Under the pieces are notes generated by a model, which was not told the DNA's origin, did no database searches, and saw only the letters and a list, made by a program, of their open reading frames with translations. Source: Herbaspirillum rubrisubalbicans (GTDB lineage: Bacteria > Pseudomonadota > Gammaproteobacteria > Burkholderiales > Burkholderiaceae_D). From it: DNA of 64,000 bases. A program made the translations under genes and the position numbers. Shown piece by piece: positions 8,656 to 18,062 of the stretch (its first letter is position 1; each line of letters begins with the position of its first letter). The stretch is from contig NZ_CP024996.1 in NCBI RefSeq assembly GCF_003719195.1, positions 5,022,001-5,086,000 on the forward strand, in the 5' to 3' direction.

Positions 8656-9810
8656 ATGAAAAAGCTTCTCGCGGCGCTCGCCGCAACCGTCCTATCCTTT
8701 TCCGCACTCACCGCTTCCGCCCAGACCCTGCCGCCGCCCACCGTGGCTGCCAAGAGCTGGCTGCTGCTGGATGCCTCGGCCAACCAGGTGATCGCCTCCA
8801 GCGAACCCGACATGCGCGTGGAACCGGCCTCGCTGACCAAGCTCATGACTGCCTACCTGGCCTTTGCCGCCCTGCGCGACAAGCGCCTGAGCCTGGAGCA
8901 GGAAGTCAACGTCTCGGTCAACGCCTGGAAGGTCGATCCGAGCAGCTCCAAGATGTTCATCGAGCCCAATAAGCCGGTCTCCATCGACAATCTGCTCTAC
9001 GGCCTGATCTCGGTCTCCGGCAATGACGCCGCCGTGGCCGTGGCCGAAGCCGTGTCCGGCACCGAAGACGCCTTCGTGCAATTGATGAACCGCGAAGCGC
9101 AGCGCCAGGGCCTGACCAATACCCACTTCAGCAACCCGCACGGCCTGCCCAGCCCGGACACCTATACCACCGCGCGCGACCTGTCGATCCTGTGCCGCAA
9201 CCTGATCAACGACTTCCCCGAGTACTACAAGCGTTATTACTCGGTGAAGAAGTTCACCTACAACAACATCACCCAACCCAACCGCAACCGCCTGCTGTGG
9301 CTGGACCCGACGGTCGATGGCATGAAGACCGGCCACACCTCCAGCGCCGGCTATTCGCTGATCACCTCGGCGCACCGCCCGGTGCCCAATGGCGAACGTC
9401 GCCTGATCTCGGTGGTGATCGGTACCGTCTCCGATGCGGTGCGCACCCAGGAAAGCCAGAAGCTGCTGAACTGGGGCTTCCAGAACTTCGACGCCGTCAA
9501 GCTCTATGCCAAGGGCCAACCGGTCGATACGCCTGATGTGTGGAAGGGTTCGCAGAGCAAGATCAAGGTCGGCTTCAAGAACGACGTCTACATCACCATC
9601 CCCAAGGGTACGGCTGACAAGGTCAAGACCAAGCTGGATCGCAATGATCCGCTGATCGCCCCGATCTCGGAAAATGCCAAGGTTGGCACCCTGAAGGTGA
9701 CCATCGATGACAAGACCGTGGCCGAGCTGCCGGTGGTGGCGCTGGAATCGGTGGGCCCGGCAGGCTTCCTGGGCCGCGCCTGGGATTCGCTGCGCTTGAT
9801 GTTCAAGTAA
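8656..9810 (+). CDS. dacC: D-alanyl-D-alanine carboxypeptidase (penicillin-binding protein 5/6 type)
   Basis: The enzyme removes the terminal D-Ala from peptidoglycan pentapeptides in the periplasm. The 384-residue product has a signal peptide (about residues 1-22, cleaved after ASA). The three penicillin-binding active-site motifs are SLTK near residue 58, SGN (VSGNDAAV) near 120 and KTG (MKTGHTSSAG) near 225. A C-terminal PBP5-like beta domain and a final amphipathic segment (FLGRAWDSLRLMFK) fit peripheral membrane anchoring. The dacA/dacC choice of name is conventional. A strong terminator follows. Confidence 0.93.
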   Translation: MKKLLAALAATVLSFSALTASAQTLPPPTVAAKSWLLLDASANQVIASSEPDMRVEPASLTKLMTAYLAFAALRDKRLSLEQEVNVSVNAWKVDPSSSKMFIEPNKPVSIDNLLYGLISVSGNDAAVAVAEAVSGTEDAFVQLMNREAQRQGLTNTHFSNPHGLPSPDTYTTARDLSILCRNLINDFPEYYKRYYSVKKFTYNNITQPNRNRLLWLDPTVDGMKTGHTSSAGYSLITSAHRPVPNGERRLISVVIGTVSDAVRTQESQKLLNWGFQNFDAVKLYAKGQPVDTPDVWKGSQSKIKVGFKNDVYITIPKGTADKVKTKLDRNDPLIAPISENAKVGTLKVTIDDKTVAELPVVALESVGPAGFLGRAWDSLRLMFK

Positions 9811-9843
9811 GCTGCCAGCGGTACTGCTCGGTACTGCTTCAAC

Positions 9844-9884
9844 AAAAACGCCACCGGCTGATTCAACCGGTGGCGTTTTTTGTT
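9844..9884. terminator. Bidirectional terminator between dacC and ahpF
   Basis: A 10-base stem ACGCCACCGG/CCGGTGGCGT (848-857 with 867-876, plus 9000) has an A-run before it and TTTTTTGTTT after it. It lies between convergent genes. Confidence 0.85.
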
Positions 9885-9916
9885 TCTTGCTAGTGCGAGT
9901 GCGGCTGGCGTATCAC

Positions 9917-11518
9917 TCAGGCAGCCACTGCTTCCTTGGTCGCCGCCGGGGCCACGTCATCGGCCGAGGAGCGGATCAGGTGATCGAAGGCCGACAGGGC
10001 CGCCGTCGCACCAGCACCCACGGCGATGACGATCTGCTTGTACGGCACGGTGGTCACGTCGCCAGCGGCGAAGACACCCGGAATCGAGGTCTGGCCCTTG
10101 GCATCGATCTCGATCTCGCCGTGCTTGGACAAGGCCAGGGTCCCCTTCAGCCATTCGGTGTTGGGCACCAGGCCGATCTGGACGAACACGCCTTCCAGCG
10201 CCACGTGCTTGATCTCGCCGGTATCCCGTTCCTTGTAGCTGATGCCATTGACACGCTGACCGTCGCCGGTGATCTCGGTGGTCTGCGCCGAGGTCACGAT
10301 GGTGACGTTGGGCAGGCTCTTCAACTTGCGCACCAGCACCGCATCGGCCTTCAGTTCGGCAGCGAATTCGATCAAGGTCACATGGGCGACGATGCCGGCC
10401 AGGTCGATGGCCGCTTCCACGCCCGAGTTGCCGCCACCGATCACCGACACGCGCTTGCCCTTGAACAGCGGACCATCGCAGTGCGGGCAATAGGCCACGC
10501 CCTTGTTCTTGTATTCCTGCTCGCCCGGCACGTTGACGTTGCGCCAGCGTGCACCGGTGGACAGGATCACGGTCTTGCCCTTCAACACGCCGCCATTGGC
10601 CAGCTTCACTTCGATCAACTTGTCGCCCGGCACCAGCGCCTCGGCGCGCTGCACGTTCATGATGTCGACGTCATAGGCCCTGACGTGCTGTTCCAGGGCG
10701 GTGGCGAATTGCGGACCTTCGGTTTCCTGCACCGAGACGAAGTTCTCGATGGCCAGGGTATCGAGCACCTGGCCGCCGAAACGCTCGGCCACCACACCGG
10801 TACGGATACCCTTGCGCGCTGCATAGATGGCAGCGGCGGCACCGGCCGGGCCACCGCCGACGATCAACACGTCATACGGCGCCTGTGCGCTCAATTCTTC
10901 ACCCTTGCGGGCGGCAGCGCCAGTGTCGAGCTTGGCGAGGATCTCTTCGACGCCGGTACGGCCCTGGCCGAAGACTTCGCCGTTCATATAGACGGTCGGC
11001 ACGGCCATGATCTGGCGCTGCTCGACTTCACCCTGGAACAGCGCGCCGTCGATGGTCACCGACTGGATGCGCGGGTTGATGATGGACATCACGTTCAAGG
11101 CCTGCACCACTTCCGGGCAGTTCTGGCAGGTCAGCGAGACATAGGTCTCGAAGCGGTAGTCGCCGTCCAGGTTACGGATCTGCTCGATGACCTTGTCGTC
11201 GAGCTTGATCGGGTGGCCGCCCACTTGCAACAGGGCCAGCACCAGAGAGGTAAATTCGTGGCCCATCGGGATCGCGGCAAATTCGACGCTGATGTTGGTC
11301 CCGGGGCGATGCAACTTGAAGGACGGAGTACGCGCGTCCTTGCTGGTACCGCGATGTTCGACCAGGCTGATACGGTCGGACAGCAGCACGATTTCTTGCA
11401 GGAGTTCCTGCATCTCACGGGATTTGGCGCCATCATCGAGCGACGCGACGATCTCGATCGGGTGGCTGACCTTTTCCAGATAGGCCTTCAATTGGGTCTT
11501 GAGATTGGCATCAAGCAT
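9917..11518 (-). CDS. ahpF: Alkyl hydroperoxide reductase subunit F
   Basis: AhpF is the NADH-dependent flavoprotein that reduces AhpC. The 533-residue product has the N-terminal tandem thioredoxin-like domain with the redox pair in LTCQNCPEV (near 130). The FAD-binding [17 protein letters not shown] (near 220), the CPHC redox pair with [13 protein letters not shown] (near 345), the NAD(P)H site [15 protein letters not shown] and a C-terminal FAD motif [13 protein letters not shown] follow. It is downstream of ahpC on the same strand with a 146-base gap, the usual ahpCF order. Confidence 0.97.
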   Translation of the reverse strand: MLDANLKTQLKAYLEKVSHPIEIVASLDDGAKSREMQELLQEIVLLSDRISLVEHRGTSKDARTPSFKLHRPGTNISVEFAAIPMGHEFTSLVLALLQVGGHPIKLDDKVIEQIRNLDGDYRFETYVSLTCQNCPEVVQALNVMSIINPRIQSVTIDGALFQGEVEQRQIMAVPTVYMNGEVFGQGRTGVEEILAKLDTGAAARKGEELSAQAPYDVLIVGGGPAGAAAAIYAARKGIRTGVVAERFGGQVLDTLAIENFVSVQETEGPQFATALEQHVRAYDVDIMNVQRAEALVPGDKLIEVKLANGGVLKGKTVILSTGARWRNVNVPGEQEYKNKGVAYCPHCDGPLFKGKRVSVIGGGNSGVEAAIDLAGIVAHVTLIEFAAELKADAVLVRKLKSLPNVTIVTSAQTTEITGDGQRVNGISYKERDTGEIKHVALEGVFVQIGLVPNTEWLKGTLALSKHGEIEIDAKGQTSIPGVFAAGDVTTVPYKQIVIAVGAGATAALSAFDHLIRSSADDVAPAATKEAVAA

Positions 11519-11664
11519 GATGATTCACTTCCTCGTTGAGAGATTCAAAGTCGCCCTGACCACGGCCTCGCCCTTGTGGGGGTCGACCGCTTGCCCGGGG
11601 GGAGCGGGCCAGGACGGGTACTGCAGGGATGTTCTTCAGAGCATTTAATTGCCGAGTGGGCTAA

Positions 11665-12228
11665 TTAGATCTTGCCGACCAGGTCCAGGGAAGGCTTCAG
11701 GGTAGCGGCGCCTTCTTCCCACTTGGCGGGGCAGACTTCACCCGGGTGCGAAGCGACGTACTGGGCAGCCTTGACCTTGCGCAGCAGTTCCGAAGCGTCA
11801 CGGCCGATGCCGTTGTCATGCACTTCCATGACCTTGATTTCGCCTTCTGGATTGATCACGAAGGTACCGCGCAGTGCCAGGCCTTCTTCTTCGATCAGCA
11901 CTTCGAAGTTGCGTGCCAGGGTAGCGGTGGGGTCGCCAACCAGCGGGTATTGCACCTTCTTGATGGCTTCGGAAGTGTCGTGCCAGGCCTTGTGGGCGAA
12001 GTGGGTGTCGGTGGACACGCCGTAGATTTCAACGCCCAGCTTCTTGAATTCAGCGTAGTTGTCGGCCAGATCTTCCAGCTCGGTCGGGCACACGAAAGTG
12101 AAGTCGGCCGGGTAGAACACGAACACGGACCACTTGCCCTTCAGGGTAGCTTCGGTGATGTCGACGAACTTGCCATCGTGGTAAGCGGTTGCCTTGAACG
12201 GCTTGATAGTGGTGTTGATCAGGGACAT
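11665..12228 (-). CDS. ahpC: Alkyl hydroperoxide reductase subunit C (2-Cys peroxiredoxin)
   Basis: AhpC reduces hydrogen peroxide and organic peroxides. The 187-residue product has the peroxidatic cysteine in [13 protein letters not shown] (Cys near 47) and the resolving cysteine in GEVCPAKW (Cys near 166), matching typical 2-Cys peroxiredoxins in length and position. A ribosome binding site (AAAAGGAAA) lies just before the start. AhpF, encoded next, is its reductant. The AT-rich region upstream holds an OxyR-like site. Confidence 0.97.
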   Translation of the reverse strand: MSLINTTIKPFKATAYHDGKFVDITEATLKGKWSVFVFYPADFTFVCPTELEDLADNYAEFKKLGVEIYGVSTDTHFAHKAWHDTSEAIKKVQYPLVGDPTATLARNFEVLIEEEGLALRGTFVINPEGEIKVMEVHDNGIGRDASELLRKVKAAQYVASHPGEVCPAKWEEGAATLKPSLDLVGKI

Positions 12229-12301
12229 GTCGATTTCCTTTTAAAGGGGGGTTGAGTGAAGCGATGGATTGAATAGTAGAACGCCAAACAAAATAGATCA
12301 A

Positions 12302-12338
12302 TTTTATTTAATCAATACTTTTGATTGGATTTAACTAT
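12302..12338 (-). promoter_or_regulatory. Candidate OxyR binding site upstream of ahpC
   Basis: Read on the minus strand, the pattern is ATAG-N7-CAAT-N7-ATTG-N7-AAAA, against the OxyR consensus ATAG-N7-CTAT-N7-ATAG-N7-CTAT. The first three tetrads match 4, 3 and 3 of 4 with exact spacing; the fourth is poor. It lies 75-110 bases upstream of ahpC in an AT-rich stretch. Peroxide-induced ahpC promoters are classical OxyR targets. Confidence 0.4.
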
Positions 12339-12471
12339 CGATCTTGAGGATCAGCCTATCATCGGACTGGGCGAGCGCAAACGGCACCCTCGCCCGGACT
12401 ACATGGCGACAGCCAGCGCCGATGCAAGCACGACGCTGGCCCCATGGCGAGACTGATCGCTTAAGATGGAG

Positions 12472-12510
12472 CACTTCCGTGCTCGCCCCGGAGCGGGGCA
12501 AGCGGAAGTG
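12472..12510. other. Two-part inverted repeat upstream of the thioesterase gene
   Basis: CACTTCCG (12472-12479) pairs with CGGAAGTG (12503-12510), and inside it GCCCC pairs with GGGGC around a five-base loop. No T-run follows on either strand. It occupies the 354-base ahpC-thioesterase gap and is not explained by a gene. Confidence 0.5.
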
Positions 12511-12582
12511 GGAGCAATGTTACTGCAAGCACGCCGTTCTTGTGCGAGCGCACAAGCCGACCAATCCTGATCCTTCATACCG

Positions 12583-13035
12583 ATGAGCGAGCACCGTCCC
12601 CAACCTGGCCGCCGCGCCGATTTCCTTCATTTTCACGCGATTCAGACGCGCTGGATGGACAACGATGTCTATGGCCACGTCAACAATGTGGTCTATTACA
12701 GCTGGTTCGATACGGCGGTGAACCACTACCTGGTGGAGCGCGGCGTACTGGACATCGAACGGGGAGCGGTGATCGGCCTGGTCATCGAGACGCAGTGCAA
12801 CTATTTCGCCTCGGTGGCCTTCCCCGACCAGGTCGAGGTCGGCGTGCGGGTGGCGCATCTGGGGCGCAGCAGCGTGCGTTATGAGCTGGGTATCTTCAAG
12901 GCGGGGCAAGAGACTGCCGCCGCGCAGGGTCACTTCGTGCATGTGTACGTGGATCGTGCCAGCCGCCGCCCGGTGGCACTACCTGAAGCGCTGCGCAGCG
13001 CGCTCATGCCCCTGACCGCGTTCATGCCCGGTTGA
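12583..13035 (+). CDS. Hotdog-fold acyl-CoA thioesterase
   Basis: The 150-residue product is a 4-hydroxybenzoyl-CoA thioesterase/YbgC-type hotdog protein. The diagnostic segment is [21 protein letters not shown] (near residues 20-42), where the Asp and the GHVNN loop form the active site. A central helix and the antiparallel sheet ([20 protein letters not shown]) follow. It hydrolyses an acyl-CoA thioester in the cytoplasm; the natural acyl group is not known. The first 12 residues (ArgPro-rich) are not conserved. Confidence 0.88.
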   Translation: MSEHRPQPGRRADFLHFHAIQTRWMDNDVYGHVNNVVYYSWFDTAVNHYLVERGVLDIERGAVIGLVIETQCNYFASVAFPDQVEVGVRVAHLGRSSVRYELGIFKAGQETAAAQGHFVHVYVDRASRRPVALPEALRSALMPLTAFMPG

Positions 13036-13060
13036 GGCCGGAACTACCGGCCAGCGGCGC

Positions 13061-13100
13061 TCAAAAAGAAAACGCCCACCGCATCCCTGCGGCAGGCGCT
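13061..13100 (-). terminator. Terminator of pckG
   Basis: The stem CGCC-CA-CCGCA / TGCGG-CA-GGCG around TCCC is followed on the minus strand by TTTTCTTTTT. It lies directly after the pckG stop codon. Confidence 0.8.
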
Positions 13101-13125
13101 TCCTGTCTTCTCCGAACCGGTCAGC

Positions 13126-14994
13126 TTAGGCTGCCAGCTTCTTCTCCAGCTTGTCCTTCACGCCTTTCAGTTCGACCGGCAGCTTGTGCTTGAGCTTGTC
13201 AAACAGTTCTGCGTGCAGCTCCAGTTCCTTCAACCAGGCAGCCTTGTCGATGGAGGTGATGGTGGTGAATTGTTCGGCGCTGAAGTCCAGGCCTTCCCAC
13301 TGCAGATCCTCGAAACGCGGGGTGATGCCGAACAGGTGCTCGACACCGCCGGTCTTGACGCCTTGCGGGTCTTCGATGCGGTCCAGCATCCACTTCAGCA
13401 CGCGCATGTTGTCGCCGAAGCCCGGCCAGACGAACTTGCCATCGGCATCGGTACGGAACCAGTTGACGCAATAGATCTTGGGCAGCTCGGCCGGCGAGGC
13501 GGCGATCTTCTTGCCGATGTCCAGCCAGTGCTGGAAGTATTCGCTCATGTTGTAGCCAGCGAAGGGCAGCATGGCGAACGGATCGCGGCGCACCACGCCC
13601 TGCTGGCCGACAGCCGCAGCGGTGGTTTCCGAACCCATGGTGGCAGCCATGTAGACGCCTTCGACCCAGTTGCGGGCTTCGGTCACCAGCGGCACGGTGG
13701 TGGAACGACGGCCACCGAAGATGAAGGCCGAGATCGGCACGCCGGCCGGATCGTCCCAGGCCGGGTCGATCACCGGGTTCTGGGTGGCCGCCACGGTGAA
13801 GCGGGCGTTCGGGTGCGCGGCCTTGCGACCGGTTTCCTTGCCGATTGCCGGGGTCCAGTCCTTGCCCTGCCAGTCGATCAGGTGCGCCGGGGCTTCCTTG
13901 GTCATGCCTTCCCACCAGACGTCGCCATCATCGGTCAGCGCGACGTTGGTGAAGATGGTGTTGGCCGCGACCGAGGCCATGCAGTTGTAGTTGCTCTTTT
14001 CGTTGGTGCCGGGGGCCACGCCGAAGTAGCCGGCTTCTGGGTTGATCGCGTACAGGCGACCATCGGCACCCGGCTTGATCCAGGCGATGTCGTCGCCGAT
14101 GGTGGTGACCTTCCAGCCGCCGAAGGCCTTGGGCGGGATCAGCATGGCGAAGTTGGTCTTGCCGCAGGCCGAGGGGAAGGCCGCTGCCACATAATGCTTC
14201 TTGCCTTGGGGCGACTCCACGCCCAGGATCAGCATGTGCTCGGCCAGCCAGCCCTGAGCGCGGCCCATGTTGGAGGCGATGCGCAGGGCGAAGCACTTCT
14301 TGCCCAAGAGCGCGTTGCCGCCGTAGCCCGAACCGTAGGACCAGATCTCGCGGGTTTCCGGGTAATGCACGATGTACTTGGTGGCGTTGCACGGCCAGGC
14401 CACATCCTTCTGACCAGCCGCCAGCGGTGCGCCCACCGAGTGCACGCAAGGCACGAACTCGCCATCGGCGCCCAGCACGTCATACACCGCACGGCCCATG
14501 CGGGTCATGATGCGCATGTTGACCGCCACATAGGCCGAATCCGACAGTTCCACGCCGATGTGAGCGATGGGCGAACCCAGCGGCCCCATCGAGAACGGCA
14601 CCACGTACAGGGTGCGGCCAGCCATGCAGCCGTCGAACAGACCATGCAAGGTCTGGCGCATCTCGACCGGATCGGTCCAGTTGTTGGTCGGGCCGGCGTC
14701 TTCCTTGTTCTGCGAGCAGATGAAGGTGCGGTCTTCCACGCGCGCCACATCCGACGGGTCGGAGCAGGCCAGGTAGCTGTTGGGACGCTTTTCCTGGTTG
14801 AGCTTCTTCATGGTGCCGGCAGCGACCATCTCGGCGCACAGGCGGTCATATTCTTCCTGCGAACCATCGCACCAGTAAATGCGAGCCGGCTTGGTCAGCG
14901 CAGCGATTTCGGCGACCCAGTTGATCAGTTTCTGGTGTTTGACGTAGGCGGGCGCATTGATTGCGGGAATGCCTGCCATGAGGGGTTGGTTCAT
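13126..14994 (-). CDS. pckG: Phosphoenolpyruvate carboxykinase (GTP)
   Basis: The enzyme converts oxaloacetate and GTP to phosphoenolpyruvate, GDP and CO2, the entry step of gluconeogenesis. The 622-residue product matches the GTP-dependent family in length. The P-loop is FPSACGKTN (near 290) with the hyper-reactive cysteine, preceded by [18 protein letters not shown] and followed by [12 protein letters not shown] (metal site). The [14 protein letters not shown] segment near 430 is the guanine-nucleotide class signature. The gene is monocistronic, with its own terminator. A long upstream region probably holds the promoter. Confidence 0.97.
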   Translation of the reverse strand: MNQPLMAGIPAINAPAYVKHQKLINWVAEIAALTKPARIYWCDGSQEEYDRLCAEMVAAGTMKKLNQEKRPNSYLACSDPSDVARVEDRTFICSQNKEDAGPTNNWTDPVEMRQTLHGLFDGCMAGRTLYVVPFSMGPLGSPIAHIGVELSDSAYVAVNMRIMTRMGRAVYDVLGADGEFVPCVHSVGAPLAAGQKDVAWPCNATKYIVHYPETREIWSYGSGYGGNALLGKKCFALRIASNMGRAQGWLAEHMLILGVESPQGKKHYVAAAFPSACGKTNFAMLIPPKAFGGWKVTTIGDDIAWIKPGADGRLYAINPEAGYFGVAPGTNEKSNYNCMASVAANTIFTNVALTDDGDVWWEGMTKEAPAHLIDWQGKDWTPAIGKETGRKAAHPNARFTVAATQNPVIDPAWDDPAGVPISAFIFGGRRSTTVPLVTEARNWVEGVYMAATMGSETTAAAVGQQGVVRRDPFAMLPFAGYNMSEYFQHWLDIGKKIAASPAELPKIYCVNWFRTDADGKFVWPGFGDNMRVLKWMLDRIEDPQGVKTGGVEHLFGITPRFEDLQWEGLDFSAEQFTTITSIDKAAWLKELELHAELFDKLKHKLPVELKGVKDKLEKKLAA

Positions 14995-15656
14995 ATGCTA
15001 CCTCCAATGCCACAAGTTGATGAATTCGGTAGGCACGGCAGGATCGTCGTGGTCCGGGAAGCGGCGCAAAATCCACGCGCCAGCTCGACAATACGGCGAT
15101 CTTGTCGATGGCAGCCGCCCTGTCCGGGTCTGGCTACCGGGCCCGACACCCGTGTTGGCGGCGGGCCTTGTTCACTCTTCGACAGTCGAGAGTGGAAGAA
15201 AGTGGCTGCGATTGTACCCCGATAAAACAGAATTTACGCAAATTTGTAGCGGAAAATACCCGACTTATGTAGTAGGTAATTACAAATCGGAAGAAATCTG
15301 TTTTTTCATTACCATGGCGTATAACAGCAATTTTCCGAAAAACCGCTTCAATACTGGATTTTCGCGGGATACAGCCGATCCAACCATTCACCATATGAAT
15401 ATCACTCCCCAAAAATGGGACGATTATTTCATTTTCGCTCTTTGGCAACGCATAGCCGGACAATGACTGACAGACCTTGTCAGCGTACAGGGCAATGCAC
15501 TCTTCCACAGCGCCTACAGATGCGAGCGGTCCGTCATCCTGACAGGTATCACACCGGATCGGAGCAATCCCTTTATGATGTCGGCCAGAGGTCATCGGCC
15601 CGCTCGCGCGAGGGGCTGCTACCCCACCATTCACGCATGTCTACCAGGAGACCCTC
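14995..15656. other. Intergenic region between pckG and the dehydrogenase gene
   Basis: The gap is 662 bases. Bases about 15200-15420 are AT-rich compared with the neighbours. A short hairpin CACTC/GAGTG with an inner TCGA/TCGA pair lies at 15173-15194, and a perfect CTGACA-N5-TGTCAG inverted repeat lies at 15467-15483, about 175 bases before the dehydrogenase start. Open frames in the gap show no codon bias or recognisable product. It most likely holds the two divergent promoters. Confidence 0.5.
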
Positions 15657-16643
15657 ATGAAAATCGCCATCCTCGACGACTACCAGGATGCCGTGCGCCA
15701 CCTCGATTGCTTCAGCCTGCTGGCGGGTCACGATGTCAAGGTATTCAACAACACCGTGCGCGGCATCGGCCAGTTGACGGCGCGCCTGTCGCCCTTCGAT
15801 GCCGTGGTCCTGATTCGCGAGCGCACGGCGTTGACCAGGCCGCTGCTGGAAAAACTGCCGCTGTTGAAACTCATCTCCCAGACCGGCAAGGTCAGCGGCC
15901 ACGTCGATGTGGCCGCCGCCACCGAGCGTGGCATTGCCATCGTCGAAGGCGTGGGCGACCCGACCGCACCGGCTGAACTGACCTGGGCCCTGATCATGGC
16001 CGCCATGCGCCGCGTGCCGCAGTATTGCAGCGCCCTGCGCGCCGGCGCCTGGCAACAGGTCTCGCCTACGCCGCATCACAATATGATCGGCACCGCCCTG
16101 AAGGGACGCACGCTGGGCATCTGGGGCTACGGCAAGATCGGCAAGCTGGTGGCCGGCTACGGTCGCGCCTTTGGCATGTCGGTGCTGATCTGGGGACGTG
16201 AGGCCAGCCGCGAACAGGCCGTCAAGGATGGTTACCAGGCCGCGGCCAGCAAGGAAGAGTTCTTTGCCCAGGCCGATGTTCTGAGCCTGCACCTGCGCCT
16301 CAACGACGCCACCCGCGCCATCGTCAAGGCCGCTGACCTGGCCCGGATGAAACCGACCGCCTGCTTGGTCAACACCAGCCGCGCCGAACTGGTCGAGCCC
16401 GAGGCCCTGGAAGCGGCGCTCCAGGCAGGTCGCCCTGGCCTGGCCGCACTCGATGTCTACGAGCGCGAACCGTTGCCGGTGGAGTCGCCCCTGCTGCAGA
16501 TGGACAACGTGGTGGCCGCGCCGCACCTGGGCTACGTGGAAAAAGATGGATATGAACTTTACTTCCGTGCGGCCTTCCAGAACATCGTCGACTACGCCGC
16601 TGGACGGCCTGCCAACGTTCTCAATCCTGAGGTTCTGGGGTAA
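15657..16643 (+). CDS. D-2-hydroxyacid dehydrogenase (NAD-binding)
   Basis: The 328-residue product belongs to the D-isomer-specific 2-hydroxyacid dehydrogenases. A flavodoxin-like substrate domain starts at the N terminus, and the Rossmann motif WGYGKIGKLVAGYGRAFG is near residue 158. The catalytic triad positions are Arg in VNTSRAELV (near 242), Glu in YEREPLP (near 278) and His in APHLGYV (near 298). AGGAGA lies before the ATG. The substrate is not defined; it could be a phosphoglycerate-type or glyoxylate-type enzyme. Its 3' end overlaps the convergent unknown gene by 23 bases. Confidence 0.9.
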   Translation: MKIAILDDYQDAVRHLDCFSLLAGHDVKVFNNTVRGIGQLTARLSPFDAVVLIRERTALTRPLLEKLPLLKLISQTGKVSGHVDVAAATERGIAIVEGVGDPTAPAELTWALIMAAMRRVPQYCSALRAGAWQQVSPTPHHNMIGTALKGRTLGIWGYGKIGKLVAGYGRAFGMSVLIWGREASREQAVKDGYQAAASKEEFFAQADVLSLHLRLNDATRAIVKAADLARMKPTACLVNTSRAELVEPEALEAALQAGRPGLAALDVYEREPLPVESPLLQMDNVVAAPHLGYVEKDGYELYFRAAFQNIVDYAAGRPANVLNPEVLG

Positions 16644-17385
16644 TACGGTGAATGGTTCTTACCGGCGGGTCATAGGCCAGTTGCGGCATCGGCCCGCCAC
16701 GCTTCCACAAGTGCCGCCAGCCCGGTGGCCAAGGTAAGGGGGCTCCCGCATAGTCGGGGACGTTGCGCCGCACCGGGATCACCGGCAGATGCTCGGGCAT
16801 GGCGTTGTGGTCATGCCAGCCCAGGCTGAAGGCATAGTCCGGCAGCAGCGTGGCACATACCTGCTCGAACCAGTTGGCGTGTTCCTGATCCTCCCCCAAG
16901 GCGCGCGCCAGCCCTTGCGGATCGAATTGCGCCAGCAGACGTGCCAGTTCCTCGGGCGAAGAAGAGGGCCCATCGCCCCAGCCCAGCACCGGATTGAAGT
17001 TGTAATCCGCGCCCGAGCCATACCAACCCTCGCGCCGGGGCCGTTCGATCCAGTTGCGCGGGCCGCTGAAGAGATGCCAGCGCCAATGCAGCCCGGAAGG
17101 CTTCGGCCAACTGTACAAGTAAAGCCGCTGGTAACCGGCCCGGTGCAGTTCGCGCACCATGGCCATGAGCCGTGCATGGGGCATCCGATCGGGGGGCGCG
17201 CGGCGAAACAGGATGGGCGTACCATCGGCGTGCTGCACTTCGTCGGAGGACAGGTTCAGGTCCAGGGTGCGCACTTCGCTGCCGAAGCGCGCAGAAATCC
17301 AGCCCGTCAACAGGTTGACGAGCACGATCACGCCATAGCCGCGATGGCGGTGGAAGATGACGGTGCCGGGTGCCAGAGGTTTCAT
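16621..17385 (-). CDS. Conserved-looking protein of unknown function
   Basis: The 254-residue product is not recognised. The start at 17385 (MKPLAPGTVIFHRHRGYGV) was chosen because the upstream part of the frame looks non-coding. The protein is rich in Trp, Pro and Gly: it has a GLHWRWHLFSGPRNW segment, a GADYNFNPVLGWGDG segment and a W/P-rich C terminus (LPWPPGWRHLW). No signal peptide or membrane helix is apparent. The third-position composition resembles the neighbours, so it is probably a real resident gene. It overlaps the end of the dehydrogenase gene by 23 bases. Confidence 0.7.
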   Translation of the reverse strand: MKPLAPGTVIFHRHRGYGVIVLVNLLTGWISARFGSEVRTLDLNLSSDEVQHADGTPILFRRAPPDRMPHARLMAMVRELHRAGYQRLYLYSWPKPSGLHWRWHLFSGPRNWIERPRREGWYGSGADYNFNPVLGWGDGPSSSPEELARLLAQFDPQGLARALGEDQEHANWFEQVCATLLPDYAFSLGWHDHNAMPEHLPVIPVRRNVPDYAGAPLPWPPGWRHLWKRGGPMPQLAYDPPVRTIHRITPEPQD

Positions 17386-17569
17386 ATCCGGGCCATTATA
17401 AATGGCTTGGCAAAATCGCTCCCAAGGCCGGCGCCGACACACGAAAATGAAGCTTGCTGCGTGTAAGATAGCGCCTGGCCCGGGCGCAGCGCCCTTCTCC
17501 AGGGCCCGGGACCGCATCTTGCTTATCCCGTTTGATGAATTTTTTGACCAGTTGGAAGATAGGAAACCC

Positions 17570-18055
17570 ATGAGCCTGCGCATCATCGCCACCGGCGGCA
17601 CCTTCGACAAGCACTACGACGAAATCGCCGGCCAGCTAGGCTTTGGCCAAAGCCACCTGCCGGACGTCATCGCCCGCGCCCGCATCACTACCGAAGTCTG
17701 CCTGGAAACCCTGCGCCTGCTGGATTCGCTGGAGATGCAGGATGCCGACCGCCAGCGCGTGCTGCAAGCCTGCCAGGCCTCGCCCCAGCAAGCCATCGTC
17801 ATCGTCCACGGCACCGACACCATGCAGCAGACCGCCCAGGTACTGGGCCCGGCGCTGAGCGACAAAACCGTGGTGCTGACCGGCGCCATGATCCCCTACG
17901 AGATCGCCAATTCGGACGCTCTCTTCAATTTCGGCTTTGCCTGCGGCGTGGCCCAGGTGCTGCCGCCGGGCGTGTATGTGGCCATGAATGGCCGCATCTT
18001 CGCCTGGAACAAGGTCGCCAAGAACCGCAGCGCCGGCGTGTTCGAACCCATCTGA
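17570..18055 (+). CDS. Stand-alone asparaginase N-terminal-domain protein
   Basis: The 161-residue product matches only the N-terminal domain of L-asparaginase. The two catalytic threonine motifs are present: ATGGTFDK (Thr near residue 10) and VHGTDTMQQT (near 80). The C-terminal domain of a full enzyme of about 330 residues is absent and no continuation lies downstream, where the stop is followed by the LysR gene. AGGAAA precedes the ATG at 17570. It could be a genuine short family or a remnant. Amidohydrolase activity is inferred from the motifs only. Confidence 0.8.
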   Translation: MSLRIIATGGTFDKHYDEIAGQLGFGQSHLPDVIARARITTEVCLETLRLLDSLEMQDADRQRVLQACQASPQQAIVIVHGTDTMQQTAQVLGPALSDKTVVLTGAMIPYEIANSDALFNFGFACGVAQVLPPGVYVAMNGRIFAWNKVAKNRSAGVFEPI

Positions 18056-18062
18056 AAAAATC

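Noticed and set aside
9887..11539. Plus-strand open frame of 550 codons opposite ahpF
   Set aside because: It is an antisense shadow of a conserved gene.
13186..15225. Long plus-strand open frame of 679 codons opposite pckG
   Set aside because: It is the mirror of a perfectly conserved pckG. High-GC DNA often leaves such antisense frames open; the translation has no recognisable domain and is rich in His, Arg and Gly.
15134..15634. Possible gene of 166 codons between pckG and the dehydrogenase
   Set aside because: Composition is erratic, it crosses the likely pckG promoter, and the translation shows no domain.
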